Below are positions 7,635 through 16,560 of a stretch of DNA of 64,000 nt, one piece after another. Location of the stretch: the NCBI RefSeq assembly GCF_015680705.1, contig NZ_JADNYP010000009.1, positions 1-64,000 on the forward strand. Reading direction: 5' to 3'. Below the pieces are notes generated by a model, which was not told the DNA's origin, made no database searches, and saw only the letters and a list, made by a program, of their open reading frames with translations. The DNA is from Pseudomonas fulva. GTDB taxonomy: Bacteria; Pseudomonadota; Gammaproteobacteria; Pseudomonadales; Pseudomonadaceae. The translations under genes and the position numbers were made by a program. Within the stretch, counting starts at the first letter, position 1; the number at the start of each line of letters is the position of its first letter.

Positions 7635-10600
7635 ATTGCGTCCTGTAGGGATCGTTCGGTCAAAAAAACTGCGCGCCCGGCACGCCACTGCGCGAGCGCG
7701 CCGAGCAAACTGCAGCACACCAGGCCCAGCAGGCCCAGCCATGGCGCCCAGGCCCATGCAGGCGTTTCGGCGGCTTGCACCTCGCGCATCACCTGGCCCT
7801 GCACGGTCTGGCCTGTTTGCTGGAGGGCCGGTGCGTCGCTCGCAGTTGACGAATCGGCCAGGCCGAAGCCGGCCGCCATCTGCCGTAGATGCTCGGTGGT
7901 GATGCGTGTGCCGGCATCGGCGCCCCGCCGTTCGGTCAGTTCCATCCAGCGCTGCGCCAGCTCACGGCGCGTCTGCTGCGACGCATCCCAGTAGCCCTTG
8001 CGGATCGCTTCGCTCATGCGCTCGATCAGTTGGGCCTGGGCGGTTGGATTGTGCTGTTCGAACCACTGGTCGAGCTGCAGGTCGCGCGTGTCCATCACAT
8101 ACGTGTCGTGCAGCGCCTGCCATTGCTCGGCGCGCACAGTGGACGGATCGAGCGCCTGCCAGCCGAACAGGTTGTCGGTCACCCCGAGCAGCTCCAACGT
8201 CCCGGCATGGCCTTCCTGTTTCATGGCCTGGATCCATTGCGGATTCAGGTAGCGACTGCGCAACTCGCTCGACACCCGCTGCGCAGCGCCTTGGACGCGG
8301 GGTTGGGCCTTGCGCAGGTCGGAAATGTACAGCGCAGGGCTGGCGCCATCCAGGTGACGGATAGCGGCCGACAGCCCGCCGAGGAATTCGAAGGGATGAT
8401 CGCTGGACAACAGTCCGTTGAGCTCGCTGGAACGCGCCATTACCGCCGCCTGCACGCCCTTGAGCTGCTCGGCGAAGAGATTGTGGCTTGCCAGCTTGGT
8501 GCCCCAGCCGGCTACACCGTAGCCATACTGCAAGCGCGCAAGAAACTGCTCGGCCAGCGCCGAGTCGCCTTCCCAGCGGGTCGAGTCCAGCGCTAGCTGT
8601 GCGACGCCGGTGCCATGGTCGCCGGCCTGGTTGCCAAATATCCGGACCCGCGAAACCTCACGCGCATGCGCGGGCGCGACACCCTCTGCCTGGAGCCGGG
8701 CCGCCACGGCCTGGCTGTTGGCAAATACCGCGTTGTGCGGCTCGTCCAGTTGCGCCAGGCGTTCGATCGCTTCGGCCAGTAGCCGCATGAACCCGTCGAA
8801 CTGGTCACGATAGACACTGGTGACCTGGACCACGACATCGATGCGCGGGCGCCCGAGTTCGCGGGCTGGAATGATTTCCAGGCGGGTCAGCCGCCCGCCG
8901 GCGTCCCATGTCGGACGCAGACCGAGCGCGTGCAGCGCCTGGCTTTCCAGCACGCCCAGATGGCGCATCGCTTCGGATGACCAAAAGCTGAAAGCGAGCT
9001 TGCCGGGGTATTGCCCCGCATGCTCGGCACGGTAGGTCTCCAGCAGGCGCTGCAGGGCGATCTGACCACTGGCATAGGCCGCGCGGGTCGGTAGCTTGTC
9101 GGCTTCGAAGGCGTAGAGGTTGCGTCCGCTGGGCACCTGCGGATTGCGTATGGGATCGCCGCCAGGCCCCGGCGCCACGAAGCCTCCCGCCAGCCCGGTG
9201 AGCAAGGCTTCGGTCTCGCCAGGCGTGGCCAGCTGTCGCTCCAGTGCGCGAGCGCGCTCGAGCTGCTGGCGCAAGGTCGCGTCGCCGATCTGCGCGATCG
9301 AGGCCGGCTCATTCAGATAGCGCTCCAAGGTGCGATAAGGCTGGCTGGCCTTGAGCGCCTCGAAGCGCTCGGCCAAGGGTTCGTGGCCAGACATGCCGAG
9401 TGCTCGCAGATAAGGCTCGCCCAGCTGTTGCAATACCGTGGCCAGGCGATGCTCCGGCAGCGCCGGCACGCCAAAGGTGTGCAGCCCCAGCGGCATGCTG
9501 GCTTCAGCCAGCTCATGCAGATGCTCATGCAGTTGTGCGAGAAATCCGGGGAAATCCTCCAGCAGGCGAGTCTCGTCCCAGCCAATGTCACGCGCCATGC
9601 CGTTAGCCGTGGCCAGGGTGCGTATGCGCTCGGCCGTCTCGTCGCGCACCGCCCCTTCGCTCAGTTGCGCATATTCGTGCAGCAGTTGATGAAGGTCGCG
9701 CAACTCGTCGTACAGGCCGGCAGGCGCGAACGGCGGGGTCTGGTGGCTGACGACGACGGCGCGGCCTCGACGCCTGGCCTGCATGGCCTCGCCGACGTTG
9801 TCTTGGATGTATGGATAGAACACCGGTATGTCGCCGACGGTGAGAAACGGGTAGTCATGGGCCGCCAACCCACGGTCCTTGCCGGGTAACCATTCCTGGG
9901 TGCCATGGGTGCCGAAATGCACCAGGGCATCGGCCTTGAAGCGCTCGCGCAGGTACAGGTAGGCGGCCAGGTAGATATGGTCGGGGGGCACCTTGGCATC
10001 GTGATAGGCCTCGCCTGGCCGACCCGCTCGGGGCGGCTGCGGCATCAGCAGCATCTTGCCCAGCGAGAGCGCCGGAATGACGAAGCAGGATTCCCCGGCG
10101 ACCGTGCGCAACGCCCAGTGGCTGGAGGGCGCTCCCCAGCGCTTGCGCACTTGCTGCCCGACAGCGTCCGGCAAGCCGTCGAGCCAGGCCTGGTAGGTCG
10201 AGAGTGGCAAGCTCACGGCCAATCTGTCCTCGAGCAGGCTGTCCAGGGTGTGCGGCTGGTAGTAACCACCCAATAGTCGCCTGGCAGCCTCGATCAAATG
10301 GGCTTCGGGGGTTTCGGTCACGTCGTAGCCCGCCCGAGCCAGTTCGTGCAGCAGATGCTCCAGGCTCCGGGGCACGTTGAGGTTGGAGGCTGCGATGTTG
10401 CGCTCGCCTTGCGGGTGGTTCCAGAACATCAGCGCCAGACGCTTCTGCGCGGCGGGCCGATGACGCAGACGGGCGAGGCTGTCGACCTTGCCCAACAAGG
10501 TTTCTAGCTGATCGTCCAAGGGCGACGGCTCGCCGTCCTCCAGCGCGGCGATCACCAGCGGATCGCTCATTCCCCAGCTTTCCGGCACGCTCAGCAGCGC

Positions 10601-11503
10601 CGCCGCCGAGCGTGCGGAGATCCCGCTGGCGGCGCGGCGCCACTGGGCACGATCAGCCTCGCGCGACACCAGCGTGCTGATTACCGGAAGGCCCAGCTTC
10701 AGCAATTCGGCCTTGCGCGCCGGGGCATTCTGCATGTGCTGCAGATTCACCAAGACATCGGCGCGCCAAGGCTCGAGCAGCTTTTCCAGGGCATGCGGGT
10801 CGCTGTCGTCGAACCAGAAGACCAACGGCGCCTGTGCACGCCGTTCGCTCCGCCGGACCAGTTCGTCCAGCAGCCGCAACTGTGCATCGACGATGGCGCC
10901 ACGGTGGATGGCGAAGGCTACCCGCGGCGCGTTCGCAGGCCAGCGCCCCGCGCCCCAGCGTCGATAGTCTTCCAGTCGTTCGAATACGCCAGGCGCTTGC
11001 GGATGATAGATACCCGTGGCGGGCAGCGCTTCGGGCGCCGGGACCTGCTCGGTGTCGGTGCCGGCCTGATAGGCCCGAAGGTAGGCGAACATGTGCCGCA
11101 GGTTACGCTCCCCGCCGTTGCCGTAGTAGGCCGCCAGGCGCCTGGCCACTGGCGCCGGCAGGTTGCCGAACGCCAGAGGCCCGCCGCCCACCCGCAACCA
11201 GGGCGTGGTGGTAGTGGCCAAGTCATCGCCAAGCAGCCGCTGGAGCTCGGCCAGGTCGCCCGGGCGTGGCGTGTCCAGTAGTACCAGGCGCGCATCCTTC
11301 AACCAGGCAGACGACGGTTCTGAAACATGCCGCCCCGCAAGAATCAGACCTGTTTCCCCGGCCCATTTGCGCAAGCGGTCGAACTTGCCCTGCAAGACGA
11401 AGTCGCTGGCCAGGACGCGAACATCCACGCCCGGCACGCCTGGCTCGGACGCCTGTCCCAGGCTCGAGAGCAGCATGGCCAGCAGCACGTAGACACGGCG
11501 CAT
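7631..11503 (-). CDS. Exported CobN-like (cobaltochelatase/Mg-chelatase H family) protein
   Basis: This 1290-aa protein has the CobN family core, including HFGTHGTQEWLPGKDRG near residue 535 and YPYIQDNVGEA shortly after. Unlike cytoplasmic cobaltochelatase, it starts with a clear signal peptide (residues 1-18, cleavage after GQA) and ends with a hydrophobic helix around 1245-1270. It is therefore anchored and periplasmic. No cobS, cobT or other cobalamin-synthesis gene is nearby. It is coupled to the TonB receptor gene (one-base gap) and to the exbB-like gene (ATGA overlap). This arrangement matches the zinc-starvation operon PA1922-PA1925 of P. aeruginosa, so a role in metal or metallophore handling is more likely than B12 synthesis. 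Confidence 0.85.
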   Translation of the reverse strand: MRRVYVLLAMLLSSLGQASEPGVPGVDVRVLASDFVLQGKFDRLRKWAGETGLILAGRHVSEPSSAWLKDARLVLLDTPRPGDLAELQRLLGDDLATTTTPWLRVGGGPLAFGNLPAPVARRLAAYYGNGGERNLRHMFAYLRAYQAGTDTEQVPAPEALPATGIYHPQAPGVFERLEDYRRWGAGRWPANAPRVAFAIHRGAIVDAQLRLLDELVRRSERRAQAPLVFWFDDSDPHALEKLLEPWRADVLVNLQHMQNAPARKAELLKLGLPVISTLVSREADRAQWRRAASGISARSAAALLSVPESWGMSDPLVIAALEDGEPSPLDDQLETLLGKVDSLARLRHRPAAQKRLALMFWNHPQGERNIAASNLNVPRSLEHLLHELARAGYDVTETPEAHLIEAARRLLGGYYQPHTLDSLLEDRLAVSLPLSTYQAWLDGLPDAVGQQVRKRWGAPSSHWALRTVAGESCFVIPALSLGKMLLMPQPPRAGRPGEAYHDAKVPPDHIYLAAYLYLRERFKADALVHFGTHGTQEWLPGKDRGLAAHDYPFLTVGDIPVFYPYIQDNVGEAMQARRRGRAVVVSHQTPPFAPAGLYDELRDLHQLLHEYAQLSEGAVRDETAERIRTLATANGMARDIGWDETRLLEDFPGFLAQLHEHLHELAEASMPLGLHTFGVPALPEHRLATVLQQLGEPYLRALGMSGHEPLAERFEALKASQPYRTLERYLNEPASIAQIGDATLRQQLERARALERQLATPGETEALLTGLAGGFVAPGPGGDPIRNPQVPSGRNLYAFEADKLPTRAAYASGQIALQRLLETYRAEHAGQYPGKLAFSFWSSEAMRHLGVLESQALHALGLRPTWDAGGRLTRLEIIPARELGRPRIDVVVQVTSVYRDQFDGFMRLLAEAIERLAQLDEPHNAVFANSQAVAARLQAEGVAPAHAREVSRVRIFGNQAGDHGTGVAQLALDSTRWEGDSALAEQFLARLQYGYGVAGWGTKLASHNLFAEQLKGVQAAVMARSSELNGLLSSDHPFEFLGGLSAAIRHLDGASPALYISDLRKAQPRVQGAAQRVSSELRSRYLNPQWIQAMKQEGHAGTLELLGVTDNLFGWQALDPSTVRAEQWQALHDTYVMDTRDLQLDQWFEQHNPTAQAQLIERMSEAIRKGYWDASQQTRRELAQRWMELTERRGADAGTRITTEHLRQMAAGFGLADSSTASDAPALQQTGQTVQGQVMREVQAAETPAWAWAPWLGLLGLVCCSLLGALAQWRAGRAVFLTERSLQDAI

Positions 11504-11504
11504 C

Positions 11505-13466
11505 TCAGAAACTCACGCTCAAGCCGACATGGAAGGTGCGACCGGGTTCTGCGAAGGTGAAGTGGTCGTCGCCATCGCTGAAGTTCCGGTCGGTCAGGTT
11601 CTCGATGCCGCCACGCACGGTCAGGTGGTCGGTCAATGCCTGGCTCAGTTCCAGGTGCCAGAGGCTGTAGGCAGGCATCGTGTAGCGACTGCTGCCTGAA
11701 TAGCTCAACTGGCTACCGACGTACTCGCCACGCAACTGAGCATCGAAGCCGGCGCGAGGTTGCCAGTGCAAGCGGGTATTGGCCAGGTGCCGGGAACGGT
11801 CGCCCAGACGCCGGCCAGCGCTGCGGTCGATCGCGTCGAGATAGCTGTAGCTGATGTCCCAGCGCAGCTCGTGCGGCAGGTCCACGCCAGCGCCGAGTTC
11901 GATTCCGCGGATGCGCGCCTTGTCGACGTTGTCGTACTCACGCAGTTCCTGGCGGCGGATACCGCAGGCCGCTACACAGCGTGTCTGGATCAGGCCGTGC
12001 ACGTTGTTCTGGAACACCCCGGCACTGGCCGACCAGCCTTGCCCCTGGTAGTCGGCGCTGAATTCGTAGGTGGTGTTGATTTCCGGTCCGAGGTCGGGAT
12101 TGCCATGAATCGTGAACTGCCCACCACCCCCCACGGCGGCATAGCCTGGCGAGAGCTGCTTCAGAGTTGGCGCCTTGAACCCTCGCCCTACCCCGCCCTT
12201 GAGGGTCAACGCTTCGCTGACGTGGTGCAGCAGGTAGATCCGCGGGCTCTTCTGCCAGCCGTACTCTTGATGCTTGTCGAAGCGACTGCCAAGCACCAGC
12301 GACCAGTCCGCGGCCAAGGCGATCTCGTCCTGCACGAACAGGGCGCGATGGGTGGTGCGTGCATCGCCGCCAGCGAAGCCCTCGTCCTCCAGTCGTTCCT
12401 TGCGCCATTCGACACCTGTGGTGAGCAGATGCATGCCTGCCAGGGGCACGCTCACGCTGCCGTCGACGATGTCGTCGACCAGGTGCTGCCGAGGTGAGCT
12501 AGGCACGACACCGTTGGTGTAGCGATTGGTACGCTCCAGTTCACTGCGGTACGCCCGCAGCGAACTGCTGCCCCAGCTCCAGTCCCCGCTGTGGGCGATC
12601 GAGTAATGCGCTCGCTCGATGCGGTCCCAGGACTCGTAGTCGACCGGCCGGGCACCTGCGCTACGGGTATTGCGCCAGCGATCCTCCAGGCCGCTGCCGT
12701 AGCTCAAGTCGATGCGTTGCGCCTGGTCGGGCGTCCAGCTTAGCGTGGCGCTACCACCACGGGCATCGCGCCCCTCGAGCTCGGACTGGGTTCGATCCTG
12801 GTGCAGTGGCGTTTCCTGGCGACGACGGGTTTCGCCAGTGAGCGACAAGCCGAGTACGCCTGGAACCAGCGGCCCGGCCATGTACGCACCGAGCTGGTGG
12901 GTTTGCCCGCCACGCTCATCCTCGCGCACGCCACCGTCGATCAGTGCGCTGCCCCTCCAGCGGTCGGTGGCCTTGCGCGTGATCACATTGACGACGCCAC
13001 CCAGGGCCTCGGAACCGTAGAGCGACGACATCGGACCACGCACCACCTCGATACGCTCGATCGACTCGACAGGGATCCAACCGAGGTCGAAATCCGCATG
13101 CGCGATGGCGCCGGCCGACGTGTTGATACGCTGGCCGTCGCGCAATACCAGGGTATGTTCGCTACCCATGCCGCGGATGCTGATGCCTCGCCGGGTCATG
13201 CCCACGCCGGTGAACTGCAGGCCTGGCGTACCACGCAGGGCATCTTCGAGATCCTGTACCGGGCGTTTTTCGAGCTGCTCGCGAGTGATCACCGACAGGC
13301 TGGCTGGCGCATCCCTGAGCTGGCGCTCGGTGGCGGTCGCGGTGACCACGAGCTCTTCCAGATCCACCGGGGCAGTTGCAGCGCACGCCATCAAAGGCGC
13401 CGCCGACAGCAGGGAAAGCACGCTGACCTTGCGAGGGATCAGGAGAAACCTCGAGTCCTGGATCAT
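11505..13466 (-). CDS. TonB-dependent outer-membrane receptor of the CobN-like operon
   Basis: This 653-aa protein has a signal peptide (about 1-30), a TonB-box-like segment (LEELVVTAT, about 36-44) and a plug domain (about 50-160) with VRGPMSSLYGSEALGGVVNV. A 22-strand barrel ends in an aromatic residue (FHVGLSVSF). It is CirA/BtuB-like in size. It is the first gene of the four-gene operon that ends at 6844. The Zur-like palindrome at 13599-13615 lies 133 nt upstream. The ligand is probably a metal complex, zinc by analogy with P. aeruginosa PA1922. That is inference. Confidence 0.9.
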   Translation of the reverse strand: MIQDSRFLLIPRKVSVLSLLSAAPLMACAATAPVDLEELVVTATATERQLRDAPASLSVITREQLEKRPVQDLEDALRGTPGLQFTGVGMTRRGISIRGMGSEHTLVLRDGQRINTSAGAIAHADFDLGWIPVESIERIEVVRGPMSSLYGSEALGGVVNVITRKATDRWRGSALIDGGVREDERGGQTHQLGAYMAGPLVPGVLGLSLTGETRRRQETPLHQDRTQSELEGRDARGGSATLSWTPDQAQRIDLSYGSGLEDRWRNTRSAGARPVDYESWDRIERAHYSIAHSGDWSWGSSSLRAYRSELERTNRYTNGVVPSSPRQHLVDDIVDGSVSVPLAGMHLLTTGVEWRKERLEDEGFAGGDARTTHRALFVQDEIALAADWSLVLGSRFDKHQEYGWQKSPRIYLLHHVSEALTLKGGVGRGFKAPTLKQLSPGYAAVGGGGQFTIHGNPDLGPEINTTYEFSADYQGQGWSASAGVFQNNVHGLIQTRCVAACGIRRQELREYDNVDKARIRGIELGAGVDLPHELRWDISYSYLDAIDRSAGRRLGDRSRHLANTRLHWQPRAGFDAQLRGEYVGSQLSYSGSSRYTMPAYSLWHLELSQALTDHLTVRGGIENLTDRNFSDGDDHFTFAEPGRTFHVGLSVSF

Positions 13467-13598
13467 CTGGATATTCCTTTCTCAAAGGCAGCATCGAGCC
13501 TGGTGGATGCGGGCCGCAAATCGGACGAAAGACGGAACGGGCGCCGTCTGGACACGCAGGCCAGGTACGCCCGCAGGCTCTGATCAGTTTTAATCATA

Positions 13599-13615
13599 AT
13601 GTTATAGTGTTTCAT
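13599..13615. promoter_or_regulatory. Candidate Zur box upstream of the TonB/CobN operon
   Basis: The sequence ATGTTATAGTGTTTCAT matches the gammaproteobacterial Zur palindrome (ATGTTATA-A-TATAACAT type) at 13 of 17 positions. The left half-site is perfect. It is an AT-rich island in GC-rich DNA, 133 nt upstream of the receptor start. Zur with zinc would repress the operon and zinc starvation would release it. The call rests on consensus matching by eye. Confidence 0.6.
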
Positions 13616-13915
13616 TTGTGGAACTTTGGCAACAGGCCATTGTCGCTTTGCCACCTGCGCCAAGTGCGGAGAGCTGGAGCGCATCGCCAAGCGCGCTTGC
13701 CTGTCCTTGCGCGTTGCCATGAACAATTCTTCATCCTCGCGGCAACGCCGGTAAGCCGTAGCCGGCAAGGGTTGGGCCGATGCGGCGGATGCCTCCTGGG
13801 CTTGAGTCATGCGCGGCTGATGCGTAGCATCGCCGGCCCTGGGGCGCCCGGCTGGCAAGCCCTAGGGTGACCCCGCCCGACGATCCCGCTGCCTATCCGG
13901 ACCCCTGCCAAGCCC
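13616..13915. other. Intergenic region between the TonB operon and mrdA
   Basis: This is GC-rich sequence with no supportable gene. A minus-strand frame covers it but has no ribosome-binding site or recognisable product. The minus strand contains a weak B12-box-like word near 13786-13808, which I do not accept as a riboswitch. The mrdA promoter must lie near the right end, but no clear hexamers stand out. Confidence 0.4.
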
Positions 13916-15808
13916 ATGCCGCAACCGATCCCCCTCAAGGACCACGACAAGGAAAAGCATCTGGTCAACCGCCGCCTGCTGGTGTGTGCGCTGCTGGTCC
14001 TCGCCCTGGTGGCGATCCTGGTCGGCCGGCTCTATGTGCTCCAGGTGATCCAGCACGAGCGCCAGAGCGCCGTATCGGAAAACAACCGCGTGCATGTGTT
14101 GCCAATCGCCCCGGAGCGTGGGCTGATCTACGATCGCAACGGCGTGGTGCTGGCGGACAACAAGCCCAGCTTCAACTTGACCCTCACCCGTGAACGCAGC
14201 GGCAACACGGCCCAGGTGCTCGATACGCTGGCGCAGGTGCTGGGCCTCGATAGCGATGACCGCCACGCGTTCGACAAGGACCTGCGCCGTGCGCGCAAGC
14301 CGTTCGAACCGGTCACCTTGATGGTCGGCCTGAGCGAAGAACAGATCGCCCGGATCGCGGTCAACCAGTTCCGCCTGCCTGGCCTGGATGTAGAGGCGCA
14401 GTTCATTCGCGAATACCCGCTGGCCGAGCACTTCGCCCATTCGGTCGGCTATGTGGGGCGGATCAACGAACAGGAAGCCAAGCGCCTGGATGCCACCGAG
14501 TACCGGGGCACCCAGTCCATTGGCAAGACCGGTATCGAGCATTTCTACGAAACCGAGCTGCACGGCCAGGTTGGCTACGAGGAAGTCGAGACCAACGCCC
14601 AAGGCCGGGTCATGCGCGTGCTGAGCCGGCACGATCCGGTGCCTGGCAAGGACATCGTGCTGAGCCTGGACGCGCAACTGCAGATGGCCGCGGAAAAGGC
14701 CCTGGGCGATCGACGCGGCGCGGTGGTCGCGCTCGATCCGAACAATGGCGATGTCCTGGCCATGGTCAGCAACCCAGGCTTCGACCCCAACCTGTTCGTC
14801 AAGGGCATCAGCTTCAAGCAGTACGCGGCCCTGCGCGACTCGATCGACCGACCGCTGTTCAACCGTGTCTTGCGCGGGTTGTACGCGCCCGGTTCGACGG
14901 TCAAGCCGGAAGTGGCCATCGCCGGCCTGGACAGTGGCGTGATCACGCCGGGCAGCCGGGTTTTCGACCCTGGCTACTACGAGCTGCCCAACTATGACCA
15001 CAAGTATCGCAACTGGAACCGCAGTGGCGACGGCTGGGTGGACATGTACACGGCCATCATGCGCTCCAACGACACCTACTTCTACGACCTGGCGCACAAG
15101 CTTGGCATCGATCGTCTGCATGACTACATGAGCGCCTTCGGGCTGGGCCAGAAAGTCTCGCTGGACATGTTCGAGGAAGCTTCGGGGCTGATGCCCTCGG
15201 CCCAGTGGAAGCGCGCCACCCGGCGCCAGCCGTGGTTCCCTGGCGAAACGTTGATCCTCGGCATCGGCCAAGGCTACATGCAAGTCACGCCCCTGCAGCT
15301 GGCCCAGGCCACCAGCCTGCTGGCCAGCCGCGGCGTCTGGCATCGTCCGCACCTGGCCAGGCGTGTGGGCGGCCAGGCGCCGCTCGACCCGCACCCGATG
15401 CCGGACATCGTGCTGCATGACAAGCACGCCTGGGACCAGGTCAGCCAGGGCATGCAGATGGTCATGCACGACCCGCGCGGCATCGCCCGCGCCGCCGCCG
15501 CCGGTGCCCAATACCGCATTGCCGGCAAGAGCGGCACCGCCCAGGTGGTGGCGATCAAGCAGGGAGAGCGCTACAACCGCGACAAGACCTTGGAGCGGCA
15601 CCGCGACAACGCCTTGTTCGTCGGCTTCGCACCGGCCGAGCGTCCCGGCATCGTGGTGGCGGTGATGATCGAGAACGGCGAGGCCGGGGGCCGAGTGGCC
15701 GGCCCCGTGGTGCGCGAGGTGATGGATGCCTGGCTGCTCGACGGGCAAGGCCAGCTCAAGGAACGCTTTGCCGCAGGCAGGCAGGCATCACCAATACCGC
15801 ATGCCTGA
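13916..15808 (+). CDS. mrdA: Penicillin-binding protein 2 (peptidoglycan D,D-transpeptidase)
   Basis: This 630-aa class B PBP has one N-terminal membrane helix (about 20-42) and a PBP dimerisation domain (about 60-235). The transpeptidase domain carries all three motifs: S327-TVK, S384-ND and K538-SGT. PBP2 cross-links peptidoglycan during cell elongation with RodA. In Pseudomonas the canonical copy sits beside rodA and lipoprotein genes. Here the gene stands alone between unrelated loci, so it is probably a second, paralogous PBP2. The start at 13916 gives the normal N-terminus. Confidence 0.9.
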   Translation: MPQPIPLKDHDKEKHLVNRRLLVCALLVLALVAILVGRLYVLQVIQHERQSAVSENNRVHVLPIAPERGLIYDRNGVVLADNKPSFNLTLTRERSGNTAQVLDTLAQVLGLDSDDRHAFDKDLRRARKPFEPVTLMVGLSEEQIARIAVNQFRLPGLDVEAQFIREYPLAEHFAHSVGYVGRINEQEAKRLDATEYRGTQSIGKTGIEHFYETELHGQVGYEEVETNAQGRVMRVLSRHDPVPGKDIVLSLDAQLQMAAEKALGDRRGAVVALDPNNGDVLAMVSNPGFDPNLFVKGISFKQYAALRDSIDRPLFNRVLRGLYAPGSTVKPEVAIAGLDSGVITPGSRVFDPGYYELPNYDHKYRNWNRSGDGWVDMYTAIMRSNDTYFYDLAHKLGIDRLHDYMSAFGLGQKVSLDMFEEASGLMPSAQWKRATRRQPWFPGETLILGIGQGYMQVTPLQLAQATSLLASRGVWHRPHLARRVGGQAPLDPHPMPDIVLHDKHAWDQVSQGMQMVMHDPRGIARAAAAGAQYRIAGKSGTAQVVAIKQGERYNRDKTLERHRDNALFVGFAPAERPGIVVAVMIENGEAGGRVAGPVVREVMDAWLLDGQGQLKERFAAGRQASPIPHA

Positions 15809-15865
15809 ACAACGTCGGCAGTCCGTACCGGACGCGCGACTTGCGCGCTTGCGCCAGGCGCCCGG

Positions 15866-16303
15866 TCACTCGGCCACGTGCACGCTGTCAAGATAGGTGC
15901 GTACCGCCCAGAGGGCTTCCTGACTGAGGAAGTCGGCCATCTTCGGCATATACACCCGGCCGTCGCGTACCGCGCCATTGCGTACCCGCTCCACATACCA
16001 CTCATCGCCCGCCGCCCCTTCGTCGAGCAGCCGCAGGTCCGGCGCGATCCCTCCCGACTTGGCCTCCAGGCCATGGCAGGCCGCGCAGTTCTGGTTGTAG
16101 GCCGAAGCGCCGATCGCCAGCGCCCGATCATGGTCCTTGCTGTCACGATAAGGGTTCTCGGTGCGCCATTCGCTGCCCAACGGCTCCAGGCCATCGGTGT
16201 TGACCGCCGAAGGCGTGACGTCCCCGTGGGCCTCCACCGCCGCGGCGGCGCACAGCCCGAGGATCAGCAAGCTGGTGTTCAAGGCGTTGTTCTTGATTGT
16301 CAT
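15866..16303 (-). CDS. pedF: Cytochrome c550, electron acceptor of PQQ alcohol dehydrogenase (PedF-like)
   Basis: This 145-aa protein has a signal peptide of about 25 residues ending in VEAHG. It has one CXXCH haem site (CAACH, about 73-77) and a distal Met in the VYMPKMADFLS segment. It takes electrons from the PQQ enzyme in the periplasm. The gene is divergent from pedE with a 257-nt shared promoter region, as in P. putida. The ATG at 16303 was chosen because the longer frame would bury the signal peptide. Confidence 0.9.
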   Translation of the reverse strand: MTIKNNALNTSLLILGLCAAAAVEAHGDVTPSAVNTDGLEPLGSEWRTENPYRDSKDHDRALAIGASAYNQNCAACHGLEAKSGGIAPDLRLLDEGAAGDEWYVERVRNGAVRDGRVYMPKMADFLSQEALWAVRTYLDSVHVAE

Positions 16304-16560
16304 TGTCCGGCCCTCGACTTCAGGTTTGCACGCGGCCCCTTGGCAACCGGGGCGGTCCGAGCATGCTAGAAAAGCGCTCAGGCCCGCCCCACGCTGCTTT
16401 GGTGCCCAGCGCCTGCTCCCTTGGTCGTAGGGCTGGCGAGGCAGTGCCAAATCATGTCCGCGCCGGGAAGTCGTCCCGGTTTTGCCGGGACATCGTCCGT
16501 ATCCCGGCGGTCGTCGGCGTTCCAGGCTGTACAGGCCACAACTTATTGGGAACCCCGACA
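16304..16560. promoter_or_regulatory. Divergent pedF/pedE promoter region with inverted repeat
   Basis: This 257-nt region separates two divergent periplasmic redox genes. It contains a perfect 7-bp inverted repeat, GTCCCGG-N5-CCGGGAC, at 16473-16491. A related TCCCGGCGG word follows at 16502. The repeat could be a response-regulator site or an RNA hairpin in the pedE leader. No unambiguous -35/-10 pair was found. Confidence 0.4.

Noticed and set aside
13780..13812. Possible cobalamin riboswitch on the minus strand upstream of the TonB receptor (AGCCCAGGAGGCATCCGCC resembles a B12 box).
   Set aside because: The match has extra bases, and the other conserved riboswitch segments (such as the GCCACTG element and its stems) are not found. 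The Zur-like site explains regulation better.
13463..13858. Minus-strand ORF of 131 codons in the TonB-mrdA intergenic region.
   Set aside because: Arg-rich, no ribosome-binding site, no family pattern, and it covers the regulatory palindrome.
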